From Solobacterium sp. (lineage in GTDB: Bacteria > Bacillota_I > Bacilli_A > Erysipelotrichales > Erysipelotrichaceae): a DNA stretch of 64,000 nucleotides. The position numbers were made by a program, and so were the translations under genes. The notes under the pieces were generated by a model, which worked only from the letters and a program-made list of their open reading frames with translations, did no database searches and was not told the origin of the DNA. The stretch lies in assembly GCA_017404505.1 (NCBI GenBank), contig JAFRCE010000008.1:1-64000 (forward strand). The letters run 5' to 3'. Each line of letters opens with the position of its first letter. Position 1 is the stretch's first letter. This document shows positions 38,000 to 47,172 of this stretch, piece by piece.

Positions 38000-38923
38000 A
38001 TGACATTGAAATATGAGTTACTGAAGCGGCTGGTAAAAGCTGCGAATATCAAAAAGATGTGGACCGGTATGAGCACGGAAGAACTGCTGGAAAACCGCCG
38101 GCGCCAAAACGCAAAGAACCGTATTCCGGATCTGAAAGACGATGCGTTTGATATCAGCCGTATCGAAATCATGGACTGTCCGGTGTTGAAACTGATCCAC
38201 AGGAAAAGAACAGAACAGGCCAATCTTTTCCTGATCGGCGGCGGCATGATCAGCGCTCCCCGGCCCGGTTTTATCAAAAAAGCACTTCAATTCGCCAGAG
38301 AAACGGGACTGGATGTGTATGTGCCGTATTATCCGCTGTGCACGGACTACCCGCTGAGCAGAGCCTATGAAATGATCCATGCGACCTACCGGATGATGCT
38401 GGGTGAGTACCGGGCGGAGAATATCTCGGTTCTTGGAACATCTTCCGGCGGTAACCTGGCGCTTGGCATGGTGCCGTATATCAACGACGGCCATGATGAT
38501 ACGCCAGTGCCCGGCTACATCATGGCGATCTCTCCGGGTACCTGCGTAGATACGGACGATGAATGGCAGCGGATGCTGGAGCTGGATAAAAAGGACGTGG
38601 CCATCCCGGCTCAGTATATGAAGACAGCAGCGGAAATCATGCGGCATGGCGATGACAGTGTGCCGGATTACATGATCTGGCTGCAGAAGGGAGACTTTAC
38701 GGACTGTCCGAAGACTACATTTATCTACGGCAGTGACGAGACTCTCTATGCCTGTGCGCCTTCCTTTGAAGCCGCCATGCGGAAATACGGCGTCGATTAC
38801 GAGATGGTCGTCGGGGAAGGGATGTTTCACTGCTATCCTGTTTTCCCGATCTGCAAAGAAGCAAAAGAAGGCTGGGACCTGATGATACGGATGATGAAAA
38901 AAGGACATGGGATCCGCAGCTGA
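38000..38923 (+). CDS. alpha/beta hydrolase, HSL-like esterase
   Basis: The 307-residue protein has an HSL-type oxyanion segment LIGGGMISAPRPG (in place of HGGG), the VYVPYYPLCTDYPLSRAYEM region and nucleophile elbow GTSSGGNLALG. An Asp in IYGSDETLY and His in GMFHCYPVF complete the triad. The first glycine-rich loop lacks the usual His. It probably cleaves a carboxylic ester of unknown type. It is the last gene of cluster B. Confidence 0.83.
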   Translation: MTLKYELLKRLVKAANIKKMWTGMSTEELLENRRRQNAKNRIPDLKDDAFDISRIEIMDCPVLKLIHRKRTEQANLFLIGGGMISAPRPGFIKKALQFARETGLDVYVPYYPLCTDYPLSRAYEMIHATYRMMLGEYRAENISVLGTSSGGNLALGMVPYINDGHDDTPVPGYIMAISPGTCVDTDDEWQRMLELDKKDVAIPAQYMKTAAEIMRHGDDSVPDYMIWLQKGDFTDCPKTTFIYGSDETLYACAPSFEAAMRKYGVDYEMVVGEGMFHCYPVFPICKEAKEGWDLMIRMMKKGHGIRS

Positions 38924-39001
38924 TTCTGATCCGCTATAAAATAAAAGGCGCAGCCTGGAAAAGGTCTGCACCGTTGTTGTTAAGAAATAGATATAGAGTC
39001 T

Positions 39002-39025
39002 GTCTGAACACTCAGACGGCTTTTT
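39002..39025. terminator. terminator between convergent genes
   Basis: GTCTGA pairs with TCAGAC around ACAC, then GGC and TTTTT on the plus strand. The right end reaches the stop codon of the minus-strand DUF1846 gene. Confidence 0.7.
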
Positions 39026-40511
39026 ATTTCGGATGATAGAGTTTTTTCTGCTGGTAGACCGGATCGAAGGTGACATTGACACCGAGCTTGCGGAAGACAT
39101 TGGCGTCTTCCAGCGGCAGGATGACGGTGGAGTGGGCTTCCGATCCGCGCAGTTTGCTGAGCTGTGCCATTGCCTTTGCGGCATTCGGGTTTGTCTTGGC
39201 GGTGATGGCCAGGGCGATCAGCAGTTCGTCACTGTGGAGACGCGGATTATGATTGCCGAGGTTGTTGATCTTGAGATCCTGGATCGGTGTGACATATTCC
39301 GGTTCGATCAGGTGGACATCCTTCGCGATACCGCCGAGCGCTTTGATGGAATTGATGATGACAGCGGCAGACGGTCCGAACAGAGACGATGTCTTGCCGG
39401 TTACGATGCGTCCGTCCGGCAGTTCGAGAGCCATAGCCGGCGCGCCGGTGTCATGGTTCTTGTTACGGGCCACCAGAACGACGTCACGGTCAGCTTCGGT
39501 AACACCGGCTTCGTTCATCAGCAGCTTGATCTTATCGAGAGAACTCTGGGGAACCTTATCGTTGAACAGATCCGCCTGGGTCTGGAAATAGCGGCGGATG
39601 ATTTCTTCCTTGGACGCTTCCTCGGCGGCTTCCTCATCGACGATGCAGAAGCCAACCATGTTGACCCCCATGTCGGTCGGTGAACGGTAGGGTGAAACGG
39701 TCAGGATCCTTTCGATAATGCGGTTGAGTACCGGGAAGATCTCAATGTCGCGGTTATAATTGACGGCTGTCTTGCCGTAGGCTTCCAGATGGTACGGGTC
39801 GATCATGTTGATGTCGTCAAGATCGGCAGTTGCGGCTTCATAGGCCAGATTGACCGGATGATGCAGCGGCAGGTTCCAGACCGGGAATGTCTCGAATTTG
39901 GCATAACCGGAACGGATGCCGTTGGCATTGTCATGGTAGAGCTGGGAAATGCAGGTTGCCATTTTGCCGGATCCCGGACCGGGCGCGGTCACGACGATCA
40001 GGTTGCGTTCGGTCTGCACATACTGGTTGCGGCCGAGACCTTCCGGCGAAACGATGAAGTCGACATCGGTCGGATAGCCTTTGATCGGATAGTGCAGATA
40101 GCTCTTGATACCAAAGTGATGCAGCTGGGAGCGGAAGGAATCCACTGCCGTCTGATGGGTATACTGGGTAATGACGACGGAGCCGACATACAGATCGAGG
40201 GACCGCAGCGTGTCAACCAGACGGAATACTTCCTGGTCGTAGCTGATGCCGAGGTCGCCGCGGGCTTTGGCATGCTCGATATCGTTGGCGTTAATGCATA
40301 TGATCAGTTCAACTTCATTTTTCAGTTCGGTCAGCAGTTTGATTTTGTTGTTGGGATCATATCCGGGCAGGACACGTGAGGCGTGAAAGTCTTCAAACAT
40401 TTTGCCGCCGAATTCCATGTAAAGCTTGCCGTCAAACATGGCGATCCGTTCCAGGATCTTGTCCCTTTGCAACTGCAGATATTTTTCAGAGTCAAACGCT
40501 TTTCTTTTCAT
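39024..40511 (-). CDS. DUF1846 family protein
   Basis: The 495-residue protein is a full-length DUF1846 member: start [18 protein letters not shown], a P-loop-like [13 protein letters not shown] near residue 175, [16 protein letters not shown], and a C-terminal [19 protein letters not shown] region. Structures of the family show a Rossmann-like core, but no activity is assigned. It is monocistronic with CCCAAGGGAGA before the ATG and a TATACT -10 at 40531-40536 on the minus strand. Confidence 0.9.
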   Translation of the reverse strand: MKRKAFDSEKYLQLQRDKILERIAMFDGKLYMEFGGKMFEDFHASRVLPGYDPNNKIKLLTELKNEVELIICINANDIEHAKARGDLGISYDQEVFRLVDTLRSLDLYVGSVVITQYTHQTAVDSFRSQLHHFGIKSYLHYPIKGYPTDVDFIVSPEGLGRNQYVQTERNLIVVTAPGPGSGKMATCISQLYHDNANGIRSGYAKFETFPVWNLPLHHPVNLAYEAATADLDDINMIDPYHLEAYGKTAVNYNRDIEIFPVLNRIIERILTVSPYRSPTDMGVNMVGFCIVDEEAAEEASKEEIIRRYFQTQADLFNDKVPQSSLDKIKLLMNEAGVTEADRDVVLVARNKNHDTGAPAMALELPDGRIVTGKTSSLFGPSAAVIINSIKALGGIAKDVHLIEPEYVTPIQDLKINNLGNHNPRLHSDELLIALAITAKTNPNAAKAMAQLSKLRGSEAHSTVILPLEDANVFRKLGVNVTFDPVYQQKKLYHPK

Positions 40512-40592
40512 AAACGAAATCTCCCTTGGGAAAGTATATCAGAAACCATCCAAAATGAGAAATTATAGTAAGATATTTTTCAGGAGTACACA

Positions 40593-41660
40593 ATGAGACT
40601 TGAACAGGAACTGCTGATGCAGAGATTTCCGGATTTCACAAAACTGCTTTCCTTCGGATTCGTCCGACAGGAAGATGCTTTCGTTTACACCGCTTCCATC
40701 GGGGAAGGTGCTTTTCACGTCCGTCTCGCCATCAATGAGAAGGGTGTGATGGATGCCCATGTCACGGATGTGCAGACAGACGAAGAATATGTGCAGATCC
40801 GGCTGGCTGGCCGGCGCGGTTCCTATGCCGCCAGCATTCGTCAGGAATATCTCGACATCCTGGAGGAAATCGCCCGTTCGTGTTATGATCCGATTCCTTA
40901 TTTACTTCCGCAGTCATACCGGACAGCGGAAATGATCCTGCACAATTACGGCCAGCAGCCGGAAACAGGACGCCTGCGCCGCCGGGAATGTCATTTCTTC
41001 GGTCAGGACAGCAGCCGACGTTACGCCCTCATCGGACCAGTCGATCTTTCTGTTTACGGACAGGAAGGCCAGGGTGAGATCCTGGAAGTCCGCTGTGAGC
41101 AGGAAGAAAGAGAGGCGTATCTGCAGAAGAGCGGTTTTGTCAGACCGTATTTCATGAAGCAAGATCACTGGATCGGCATCCTGATGGATGAATCCCAGGA
41201 TGATCAGCTGATTTCTTCCCTGCTGGAAAAAAGCCGCCGGATCGCCGAAGGGAAGAACGCGCTCAGCGGTCTTATCCGAGAATGGGTCTATCCGGCCAAT
41301 CCGAAGTACTTCGATCTGGATCATGGTTTTTCAGTTTCCGATCAGCTGTACTGGAAACAGAGTTCCAAAGTGCGGATCGGTGATCTGATCTATATCTACT
41401 ACGGCATGCCGTTCGGTGAGATCCGCTATCTATGCGAAGTCAGTGAGTGTGATATCGTCAATACGGCTCCGGATGACGGCGGGATCCGCTCGGAAACTCT
41501 GATGCGTATCCGCCGCCTGAAATTCTTTGACGGCCATCTGCTGAACCGGGCTTTGCTGAAGAAATACGGCTTCACCAATTTCCGCGGACCGCGGTACATG
41601 AGCAAGGAACTGAAAGTGAAGATCTGTGAATTATACGAGATGAAAGAGGACATGCAATGA
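40593..41660 (+). CDS. unrecognised protein with MmcQ/YjbR-like and EVE-like parts
   Basis: Residues about 1-100 of this 355-residue protein resemble a YjbR/MmcQ DNA-binding fold (VRLAGRRGSYAASIRQEYLD, then ILEEIARSCYDP). Residues about 220-340 resemble an EVE/PUA-like domain (REWVYPANPKYFDLD, YWKQSSKVRIGDLIYIYYG). The EVE pocket usually reads a modified base. The assignment is by pattern and is tentative. AGGAG precedes ATG 40593, and it overlaps pepF by 4 nt; that pairing has no clear meaning. Confidence 0.6.
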   Translation: MRLEQELLMQRFPDFTKLLSFGFVRQEDAFVYTASIGEGAFHVRLAINEKGVMDAHVTDVQTDEEYVQIRLAGRRGSYAASIRQEYLDILEEIARSCYDPIPYLLPQSYRTAEMILHNYGQQPETGRLRRRECHFFGQDSSRRYALIGPVDLSVYGQEGQGEILEVRCEQEEREAYLQKSGFVRPYFMKQDHWIGILMDESQDDQLISSLLEKSRRIAEGKNALSGLIREWVYPANPKYFDLDHGFSVSDQLYWKQSSKVRIGDLIYIYYGMPFGEIRYLCEVSECDIVNTAPDDGGIRSETLMRIRRLKFFDGHLLNRALLKKYGFTNFRGPRYMSKELKVKICELYEMKEDMQ

Positions 41661-43459
41661 ATCAGACAATCAGGGAAAGATCAGAAATGGATCCGGCCTA
41701 CATGTGGGATCTCTCAAAGATGTATGAAAGTGACGCGGCCTGGGAAGCCGAACTGTGCAAAGCGGAACCGGCGTACCGGGACGTGATGAAACTGCGGGGG
41801 ACGATCAGGGATGCTGCTACACTGAAAACGGCACTTGAAAAGAAGCGTGATCTGATGCGTCTGCTGGCCAGACTGACGGGCTACGCAATGCTGAGAAAAA
41901 GCGAAGACAACCGCGGCGTGGGTGTGAGTATGTACAACCGCGTCAGTTTACTGGCTGCCGAAGCGGAAACAGCGGTATCCTTTCTGGAACCGGAGATCCT
42001 GGCCCTGCCGGAAGAGCAGCTGACAGCCATGGCGGATATGGAATCACTGAAGGAATGGCAATTCTGGCTGCAGGATCTGATCAGCCGGAAAGCGCATATG
42101 CTGAGCGGCCGGGAGGAGATGATCCTGGCGGCGTTTGCGGAAGCGTTCGATGCTTCCGGGCGGGCTGCTGACGCGCTGCGTGATGCGGATCTGCAGTTTG
42201 CGGATGCCCTGGATCAGAACGGTGATCCCCATCAGGTCAGCAATCTGAATTTCGTCATTCTGCAGAACGATCCTGACCGTATCCTGCGTGAGAACGTCTT
42301 CCGGTCCTACTACAAAAGCTACAAAGATCATATCCATGTCCTGAATGAAACCTTCCGCGGCATGTGCGCGAAAGCCGCTGCCGAAGCGAAGCTGCGCGGT
42401 TATGGCAGTGCCCGGGAAATGGCATTAAGCGCGGATCATATTCCGCTTTCTGTTTACGACGGCCTGATCGACACGATTCATGATCGCATGAAAACGATGT
42501 ACCGTTACGTGCGGCTGCGCAAGCGGCTTTTGAAAGTCGATGAGCTGCATTATTTCGATATCTACATGCCGCTGATCAACAGTGTCAGCCGCAGATATAC
42601 GTATGAGGAGGCGCAGGAGATGGTCCTGGCCGCCGTAAAGCCGCTGGGTGAGGCATATCAGGGGATCGTAAAACAGGCGTTTGTACAGCGCTGGGTGGAC
42701 GTCTATCCGAATCTCGGCAAGACCGGCGGAGCTTATTCAGCGGGAACCTACGACTCGGATCCGTATATCCTGCTGAACTTCAGCGGCGCTCTGGAAAGCG
42801 TTTCGACGCTTGCCCATGAAATGGGGCATTCCCTGCACAGCTGGCATACCTGTCATGCCCAGCCGTTTCAGTACAGCGATTATTCGATGTTCGTGGCGGA
42901 AGTCGCTTCGACTGTCAACGAGAACCTGCTGATCGAACAGCTGCTCGCCAAAGAAAAAGATCCGCTGGTGCGGCTGTCTCTGCTGAATCAGTATATGGAA
43001 GGTTTCAAGGGCACTGTCTACCGGCAGGCGATGCTGGCGGAATTTGAAAAAGAAGCGCATGCCATGTATGAAAGCGGTGACGCGCTTGATGCGGACTCAC
43101 TCTGTAATCTGTATGAGAAACTGATCCGTCTGTATTTTGGCGAAGATCTCACGGTTGACAAGGAGGTACGTTATGAGTGGGCACGGATCCCGCACTTCTA
43201 TATGAACTTCTATGTCTACGTATACGCGACCGGTTACTGCATGGCCGCGGCGCTTTCCAATATGATCCTGAAGGAAGGTGAACCGGCTGCGAAGCGGTAT
43301 CTGGAATTCCTGTCCATGGGGTCTTCCGCTTATCCGCTGGAGGAACTGAAACATGCCGGTGTGGACATGACGACAAATCAGCCGCTGCTGTCCGCGCTTG
43401 ATAAATTCGCCGCCGTAGTCAGCGAAGCGGAAAGAATCGCGGATCAGCTCGGTCTGTAA
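41657..43459 (+). CDS. pepF: oligoendopeptidase F
   Basis: The 600-residue M3 metallopeptidase carries zinc motif His387-Glu388-x-x-His391 in AHEMGHSLHS and a downstream Glu ligand in VAEVASTVNENLL. The N-terminal lobe begins WDLSKMYESDAAWEAEL, as in PepF. It cleaves oligopeptides of roughly 7-17 residues in the cytoplasm. Together with pepT it suggests peptide use as a carbon and nitrogen source. Confidence 0.95.
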   Translation: MNQTIRERSEMDPAYMWDLSKMYESDAAWEAELCKAEPAYRDVMKLRGTIRDAATLKTALEKKRDLMRLLARLTGYAMLRKSEDNRGVGVSMYNRVSLLAAEAETAVSFLEPEILALPEEQLTAMADMESLKEWQFWLQDLISRKAHMLSGREEMILAAFAEAFDASGRAADALRDADLQFADALDQNGDPHQVSNLNFVILQNDPDRILRENVFRSYYKSYKDHIHVLNETFRGMCAKAAAEAKLRGYGSAREMALSADHIPLSVYDGLIDTIHDRMKTMYRYVRLRKRLLKVDELHYFDIYMPLINSVSRRYTYEEAQEMVLAAVKPLGEAYQGIVKQAFVQRWVDVYPNLGKTGGAYSAGTYDSDPYILLNFSGALESVSTLAHEMGHSLHSWHTCHAQPFQYSDYSMFVAEVASTVNENLLIEQLLAKEKDPLVRLSLLNQYMEGFKGTVYRQAMLAEFEKEAHAMYESGDALDADSLCNLYEKLIRLYFGEDLTVDKEVRYEWARIPHFYMNFYVYVYATGYCMAAALSNMILKEGEPAAKRYLEFLSMGSSAYPLEELKHAGVDMTTNQPLLSALDKFAAVVSEAERIADQLGL

Positions 43460-43461
43460 AT

Positions 43462-43483
43462 AAAAAAACGGACAAATGTCCGT
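43462..43483 (-). terminator. terminator for the EEP-family gene
   Basis: ACGGACA and TGTCCGT form a 7-bp stem. The A-run at 43462-43468 reads as a T-run on the minus strand, so the hairpin ends the minus-strand gene; it may also slow transcription coming from pepF. Confidence 0.75.
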
Positions 43484-44247
43484 CAGAGAGAAAATTCCAG
43501 CAGCAGCGGGTAATGGTCGCTTGGCCAGTATCCGCTGTATTTTTCCGTAATCTTGGTGAGCTTTCCGGGGGTAATATGACGGCTGATCAGAATATGGTCG
43601 ATCGGTCGGTTCCGTACCATGAGACTGCCGGAGCGGCCGCGCAGCGTGCTGCCCAGGGCATTGATCGATGTGTCTTTGAGATTCTCCTGCTGCAGCGCTT
43701 TGAGAGCGGGGGAATCCGGGACATCGTTGAAGTCGCCGGTCACGGCTGTGAAAAGACCTTCCTGATATTCATGGATCAGACCGGCAAGCACCTTTGCCTG
43801 GCTGCTGCGGACGGAAGAAAAGTTCAGGTCCAGATGTGTATTGAAAAAAGACAGAACATTTCCGCTGTCTGTGTCTTCCAGCAGTGCGAAAGAGGCGATG
43901 CGGGGAAACTGGCTGCGGGGAAAACGTGAGCCTGTGACTTCCGGCGTTTCAGAGAGCCAGAAAGTCTTCTCCCGGCGCGGACGGAAACGGTCTTTGCGGT
44001 AAAGAATGGCACATGTTTCGTCGGCAATGGAGGAATGGCGGGATTCACCGCTGATACCGTATTGCGGCAAAAGGGAAGCCAGATACGGCCGCATATTGGC
44101 GGTCACTTCCTGCATGCCGATCAGATCCGGCCGATGAACCCGGATCATTTCCCGGATCGCCTGTATACGGCAGCTGAAACGGTCATCACCGATGATACTG
44201 ATGCTGTCATTCCACATGTTGAGAGTCATGATACGATAAGTCGTCAT
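43483..44247 (-). CDS. endonuclease/exonuclease/phosphatase family protein
   Basis: The 254-residue EEP-fold metal hydrolase has TLNMWND, metal Glu in DLIGMQEV, the THLDLN strand, VTGDFND and catalytic WPSDHYPLLLEF. It has no signal peptide, so it is cytoplasmic. The substrate (nucleic acid or phosphoester lipid/sugar) cannot be told. A TATAAT at 44276-44281 on the minus strand and AAGGA precede it. Confidence 0.88.
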   Translation of the reverse strand: MTTYRIMTLNMWNDSISIIGDDRFSCRIQAIREMIRVHRPDLIGMQEVTANMRPYLASLLPQYGISGESRHSSIADETCAILYRKDRFRPRREKTFWLSETPEVTGSRFPRSQFPRIASFALLEDTDSGNVLSFFNTHLDLNFSSVRSSQAKVLAGLIHEYQEGLFTAVTGDFNDVPDSPALKALQQENLKDTSINALGSTLRGRSGSLMVRNRPIDHILISRHITPGKLTKITEKYSGYWPSDHYPLLLEFSL

Positions 44248-44275
44248 TTTAAAAGGATCCTTGTGTTACGTCGTG

Positions 44276-44281
44276 ATTATA
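44276..44281 (-). promoter_or_regulatory. -10 element of the EEP-family gene
   Basis: A perfect TATAAT on the minus strand, 29 nt before the start codon; no clear -35. It lies next to the lrgB terminator. Confidence 0.5.
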
Positions 44282-44290
44282 TCAGAAACC

Positions 44291-44330
44291 GGAAAAGAAA
44301 AGTCCCCGGACATACACAAATGCCGGAGAC
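44291..44330 (-). terminator. terminator of lrgAB
   Basis: On the minus strand GTCTCCGGCA pairs with TGTCCGGGGAC (one wobble pair) and is followed by TTTTCTTTTCC. Confidence 0.75.
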
Positions 44331-44339
44331 GGTTCATAT

Positions 44340-45032
44340 TCAGATAAACATTCCAAAGAGATTGGCACCGATCACGGTAATGATACCGGCGGTGACGATG
44401 GCGAGCGAACTCATCGCGCCTTCGACTTCGCCCATTTCCATCGCCTTGGCTGTGCCGATGGCGTGGGCACTGGTGCCCATGGCGAGACCTTTGGCAACCG
44501 GATCCGTGACTTTGCACAGTTTCAGTACACCTTCACCGATGATGTTGCCGAGAATACCGGTAACGATAATGGCTGCCACGGTGATCGGAACAATGCCGCC
44601 CATTTCTTCCGAGATGCCCATGCCGATGGCGGTCGTGATCGACTTCGGCAGGAAGGTGACATACTGGGAATGCGAGAAATGGAAGATAAACGCGAACAGC
44701 AGGATGACGGCGAGACTGGTAACCGTGCCAACGAAGATGCTGATGATGATCGCTTTGATATTCTTCTTGAGTCTGTCCAGTTCCATATAGAGAGGAATGG
44801 CCAGGGAAACGGTCGCCGGAGTCAGCAGCCAGCTGAGATACTTGGCACTGCTGTTGAAGTCGGCATAGTCGATTTTAAATGTCAGCAGAATAATGATGAC
44901 GAGGATGATGGAAATCAGCAGCGGATTCATCAGTCCGGAATTGAACTTCTTTTTGAGCAGAACACCGATGTAGTAACAGACAAGGCTCAGAACAACGCCG
45001 AAGGTGGCGGAGCCGGCTATGAATTCACGCAT
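44340..45032 (-). CDS. lrgB: LrgB/CidB-family membrane protein
   Basis: The 230-residue protein has about seven membrane segments and the family signatures LLTPATVSLAIPLY, FLPKSITTAIGMGISEEMGG and GTSAHAIGTAKAMEMGE. With LrgA it forms a membrane pair first linked to murein hydrolase control and, in Bacillus, to pyruvate uptake. It starts 2 nt after lrgA. Confidence 0.93.
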   Translation of the reverse strand: MREFIAGSATFGVVLSLVCYYIGVLLKKKFNSGLMNPLLISIILVIIILLTFKIDYADFNSSAKYLSWLLTPATVSLAIPLYMELDRLKKNIKAIIISIFVGTVTSLAVILLFAFIFHFSHSQYVTFLPKSITTAIGMGISEEMGGIVPITVAAIIVTGILGNIIGEGVLKLCKVTDPVAKGLAMGTSAHAIGTAKAMEMGEVEGAMSSLAIVTAGIITVIGANLFGMFI

Positions 45033-45034
45033 GA

Positions 45035-45394
45035 TTACTTTTCCTCCTTTGAAGAAGAGCGGATGATCTTCTGGGCGGTGATGCCGGTGACAGCCATGAC
45101 GACGAAGGTCGAAACGACGGTCGTTACAAGCGCCGGAATCAGGATGGGCTGCAGTTCACTCCAGGAATTAATCAGTCCGGCTGCGGCCGGGATAAACATG
45201 ACCGGCATGATGGCGATCAGGAACTGGGCGGCGCTTTTCACATCTTCCAGTTTGATGACTTTCGTAATCAGCAGCACCAGCATCAGAACCAGACCGTAGA
45301 TACTGCCGGGAATGGGCAGGGGAATGATAAAGCGGAAAAGCTCACCGATACAGGTGATCAGCAGGATAATGCCAAACTCTTTCAGATATTTCAT
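45035..45394 (-). CDS. lrgA: LrgA/CidA-family holin-like protein
   Basis: The 119-residue protein has four membrane helices, with FIIPLPIPGSIYGLVLM and FIPAAAGLINSW typical of LrgA. I chose the ATG at 45392-45394 because AAGGAG precedes it; an upstream in-frame ATG near 45414 lacks a site. No LytSR two-component pair is near. It is divergent from the Nudix gene; the 184-nt gap between them holds the promoters. Confidence 0.92.
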   Translation of the reverse strand: MKYLKEFGIILLITCIGELFRFIIPLPIPGSIYGLVLMLVLLITKVIKLEDVKSAAQFLIAIMPVMFIPAAAGLINSWSELQPILIPALVTTVVSTFVVMAVTGITAQKIIRSSSKEEK

Positions 45395-45536
45395 AATAAG
45401 AAAACTCCTTGTCATCATTTTATCGTAATTTGCCGGACGGTGACGCATAAATCTTGTCTTTCGGCTGATATTGTAATGAATACGATAAGGGTCTGAGCGG
45501 GTGCGCGGTCTTTTTCTTTTTTTCAGGGCCGGTGAA

Positions 45537-45545
45537 TGGTACAAT
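45537..45545 (+). promoter_or_regulatory. extended -10 promoter of the Nudix operon
   Basis: TGGTACAAT lies 33 nt before ATG 45579. Confidence 0.55.
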
Positions 45546-45578
45546 TGAAACGCACGCCGCAAGCGTTGGAGGTATGTG

Positions 45579-45998
45579 ATGACATTGATGGAAAAATCCT
45601 GCGGAGCTGTCGTCGTCAGACGCAGACAGGGAAAGGTCTACACACTGATGATCCGGCAGAACCAGGGCCACTGGTGCTTTCCGAAAGGCCATGTTGAAGG
45701 CGAAGAAAACGAGTTTGAAACAGCCGAGCGTGAAGTTCTTGAAGAGACCGGACTGAAAGTCAGATTTATCGACGGATTCCGGGAAAGCGTCGTCTACAGT
45801 CCGCGTGACAATGTCATGAAGGAAGCCGTTTATTTCCTGGCTGAACCATGCGGCGGCAAAGAAAAGAAACAGGACGAGGAAATCAGTGAGATGCACTGGG
45901 CGGATGTTCTCGAAGCCCTGGCGCTGATCACCTATGACAACGACGCAGTCCTTTTCCGCAAAGCGATGCGTTTTCTGAAGAACCAGGAGGATGAGTAA
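45579..45998 (+). CDS. Nudix hydrolase
   Basis: The 139-residue protein is a single Nudix domain with the box GHVEGEENEFETAEREVLEE followed by TGL. The GHWCFPKGHVE entry strand resembles Ap4A/NDP-linked hydrolases. It cleaves a nucleoside diphosphate linked to another moiety; the substrate is uncertain. TTGGAGG sits 6 nt before ATG 45579. Three more genes follow closely. Confidence 0.9.
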   Translation: MTLMEKSCGAVVVRRRQGKVYTLMIRQNQGHWCFPKGHVEGEENEFETAEREVLEETGLKVRFIDGFRESVVYSPRDNVMKEAVYFLAEPCGGKEKKQDEEISEMHWADVLEALALITYDNDAVLFRKAMRFLKNQEDE

Positions 45999-46000
45999 CC

Positions 46001-46891
46001 GTGATCCGTCTGGAACGATATCCGCAGGCCAGCTATCATCCGGATTTCGTGGATTCCCGGCGGCATGAGATTCCTTCCGAATTCTTTACCCGTTACGGAC
46101 AGAACAGCGAATCCTATATTCTACTGGACAACAGCGAACCGATCGGTCTGTGCGCTCACTGGGTACAGGAGGACCGGGTTCACTTCCGCTTCTGGTTTGT
46201 CAATGAAACCAGTGACGAAAACAAGCGGGAAGCCATTTCGATGTATACCGAGAAAGCGATCAAAACGTATCATCCCGAGCGGCTGCTTGTGCATGGCTCA
46301 AAGGCGGATGAGAAGATCTACAACGGCTGCCGTTTTTTCCAGAAGGGCAAGCTGTATCAGAAGATCATCGAGCCGTGGCGCTATCAGGTTCCCGACGCGG
46401 CTTTTGACAAAGACGGATACATTATCAACCAGGGACTTCTGAAAGCTCTGCCGTTCGGCTGGTTTGATTCCATGGCCAAAGGATGCGGCTGGATCGCCGC
46501 CTATAACCTCCTGAAGATGAACGGCAGTGAATGCACGATGCAGGAATGTGCCGAGTCACTGGGCAGAAGAACGCTGCTCGGCGGTCTGATGGGGCAGGAA
46601 TCCATGATGCTGCTGCTGTGGCTGCGGACCAAAAAACTGAACGCGAAAATGACAGTGCCGTCCAACCGCGCGGCTTTGAAAGCCATGCGGGAAGCGGATA
46701 ACGGCATTCTGCTGTATACCCATGCGCACGGTGCCCATTATACGGCTTTCCGGCGGCTGAAAAACGGCGAACTCTGGTTCTACAATGCCGTGTACGGACG
46801 GGCAAGCCATATTGAAACACCGCAGAGTTTCCTGAAGAAGTACGCGCTGTTTCCGTTTTCCTCTGTCATCTATGTGAAGAAAGAAATATGA
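46001..46891 (+). CDS. GNAT-like domain fused to a papain-like/C39-like cysteine peptidase domain
   Basis: In the first half (about 1-130) of this 296-residue protein, strand pairs such as EPIGLCAHWVQEDRVHFRFW and HPERLLVHGS suggest an acetyltransferase-like fold. The second half (about 140-296) has a nucleophile-type KGCGWIAAYNLLKMNG, later HGAHYTAFRRL and LWFYNAVYG, matching the Cys-His-Asn order of papain-like C39 peptidases. No signal peptide is seen. Whether it is active is unknown. It uses GTG 46001, 9 nt after AGGAGG, and overlaps the ParB-like gene by 4 nt. Confidence 0.6.
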   Translation: MIRLERYPQASYHPDFVDSRRHEIPSEFFTRYGQNSESYILLDNSEPIGLCAHWVQEDRVHFRFWFVNETSDENKREAISMYTEKAIKTYHPERLLVHGSKADEKIYNGCRFFQKGKLYQKIIEPWRYQVPDAAFDKDGYIINQGLLKALPFGWFDSMAKGCGWIAAYNLLKMNGSECTMQECAESLGRRTLLGGLMGQESMMLLLWLRTKKLNAKMTVPSNRAALKAMREADNGILLYTHAHGAHYTAFRRLKNGELWFYNAVYGRASHIETPQSFLKKYALFPFSSVIYVKKEI

Positions 46892-47163
46892 TCAACAGAA
46901 CTGTCAGTATAAATGAAATACGTTTTATCGAAAAAGATCCCGGTGAGCTGACCGACAGCATCCGCAAACGCGGCATTGCCATTCCCGTGCAGGTCAACGC
47001 GGACGAAGAAGGCTTCATCTGCGTGGATGGACACAAACGTCTGAGCGCCAGCAGGATCCTGGCGGCGGAAGATGAACGCTTCGGGATGATTCCCATCATG
47101 ATCCTCAATGATTATTCCAAGGCGGGAAGCGCCTTTTGGGGAAACACACAGAACCACCACTGA
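46888..47163 (+). CDS. miniature ParB-like (Srx/ParB fold) protein
   Basis: The 91-residue protein consists almost only of a ParB N-terminal domain: VSINEIRF, LTDSIRKRGIAIPVQVN and FICVDGHKRLSASRIL, the last corresponding to the GERR-type nucleotide-binding motif (here GHKR). No helix-turn-helix or dimer domain is present, so it is not a chromosome-partition ParB. It could bind CTP or ATP. It lies between the peptidase-like gene and rluB. Confidence 0.75.
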   Translation: MINRTVSINEIRFIEKDPGELTDSIRKRGIAIPVQVNADEEGFICVDGHKRLSASRILAAEDERFGMIPIMILNDYSKAGSAFWGNTQNHH

Positions 47164-47172
47164 GAGGTAGAT

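Noticed and set aside
38018..39184. 388-codon minus-strand frame opposite the HSL-like esterase
   Set aside because: The plus-strand esterase has a complete catalytic pattern and ribosome site; the opposite frame is a codon-bias shadow.
44463..45299. 278-codon plus-strand frame
   Set aside because: It is opposite lrgA and lrgB, which are unmistakable; the frame spells low-complexity Asp/Asn/Arg.
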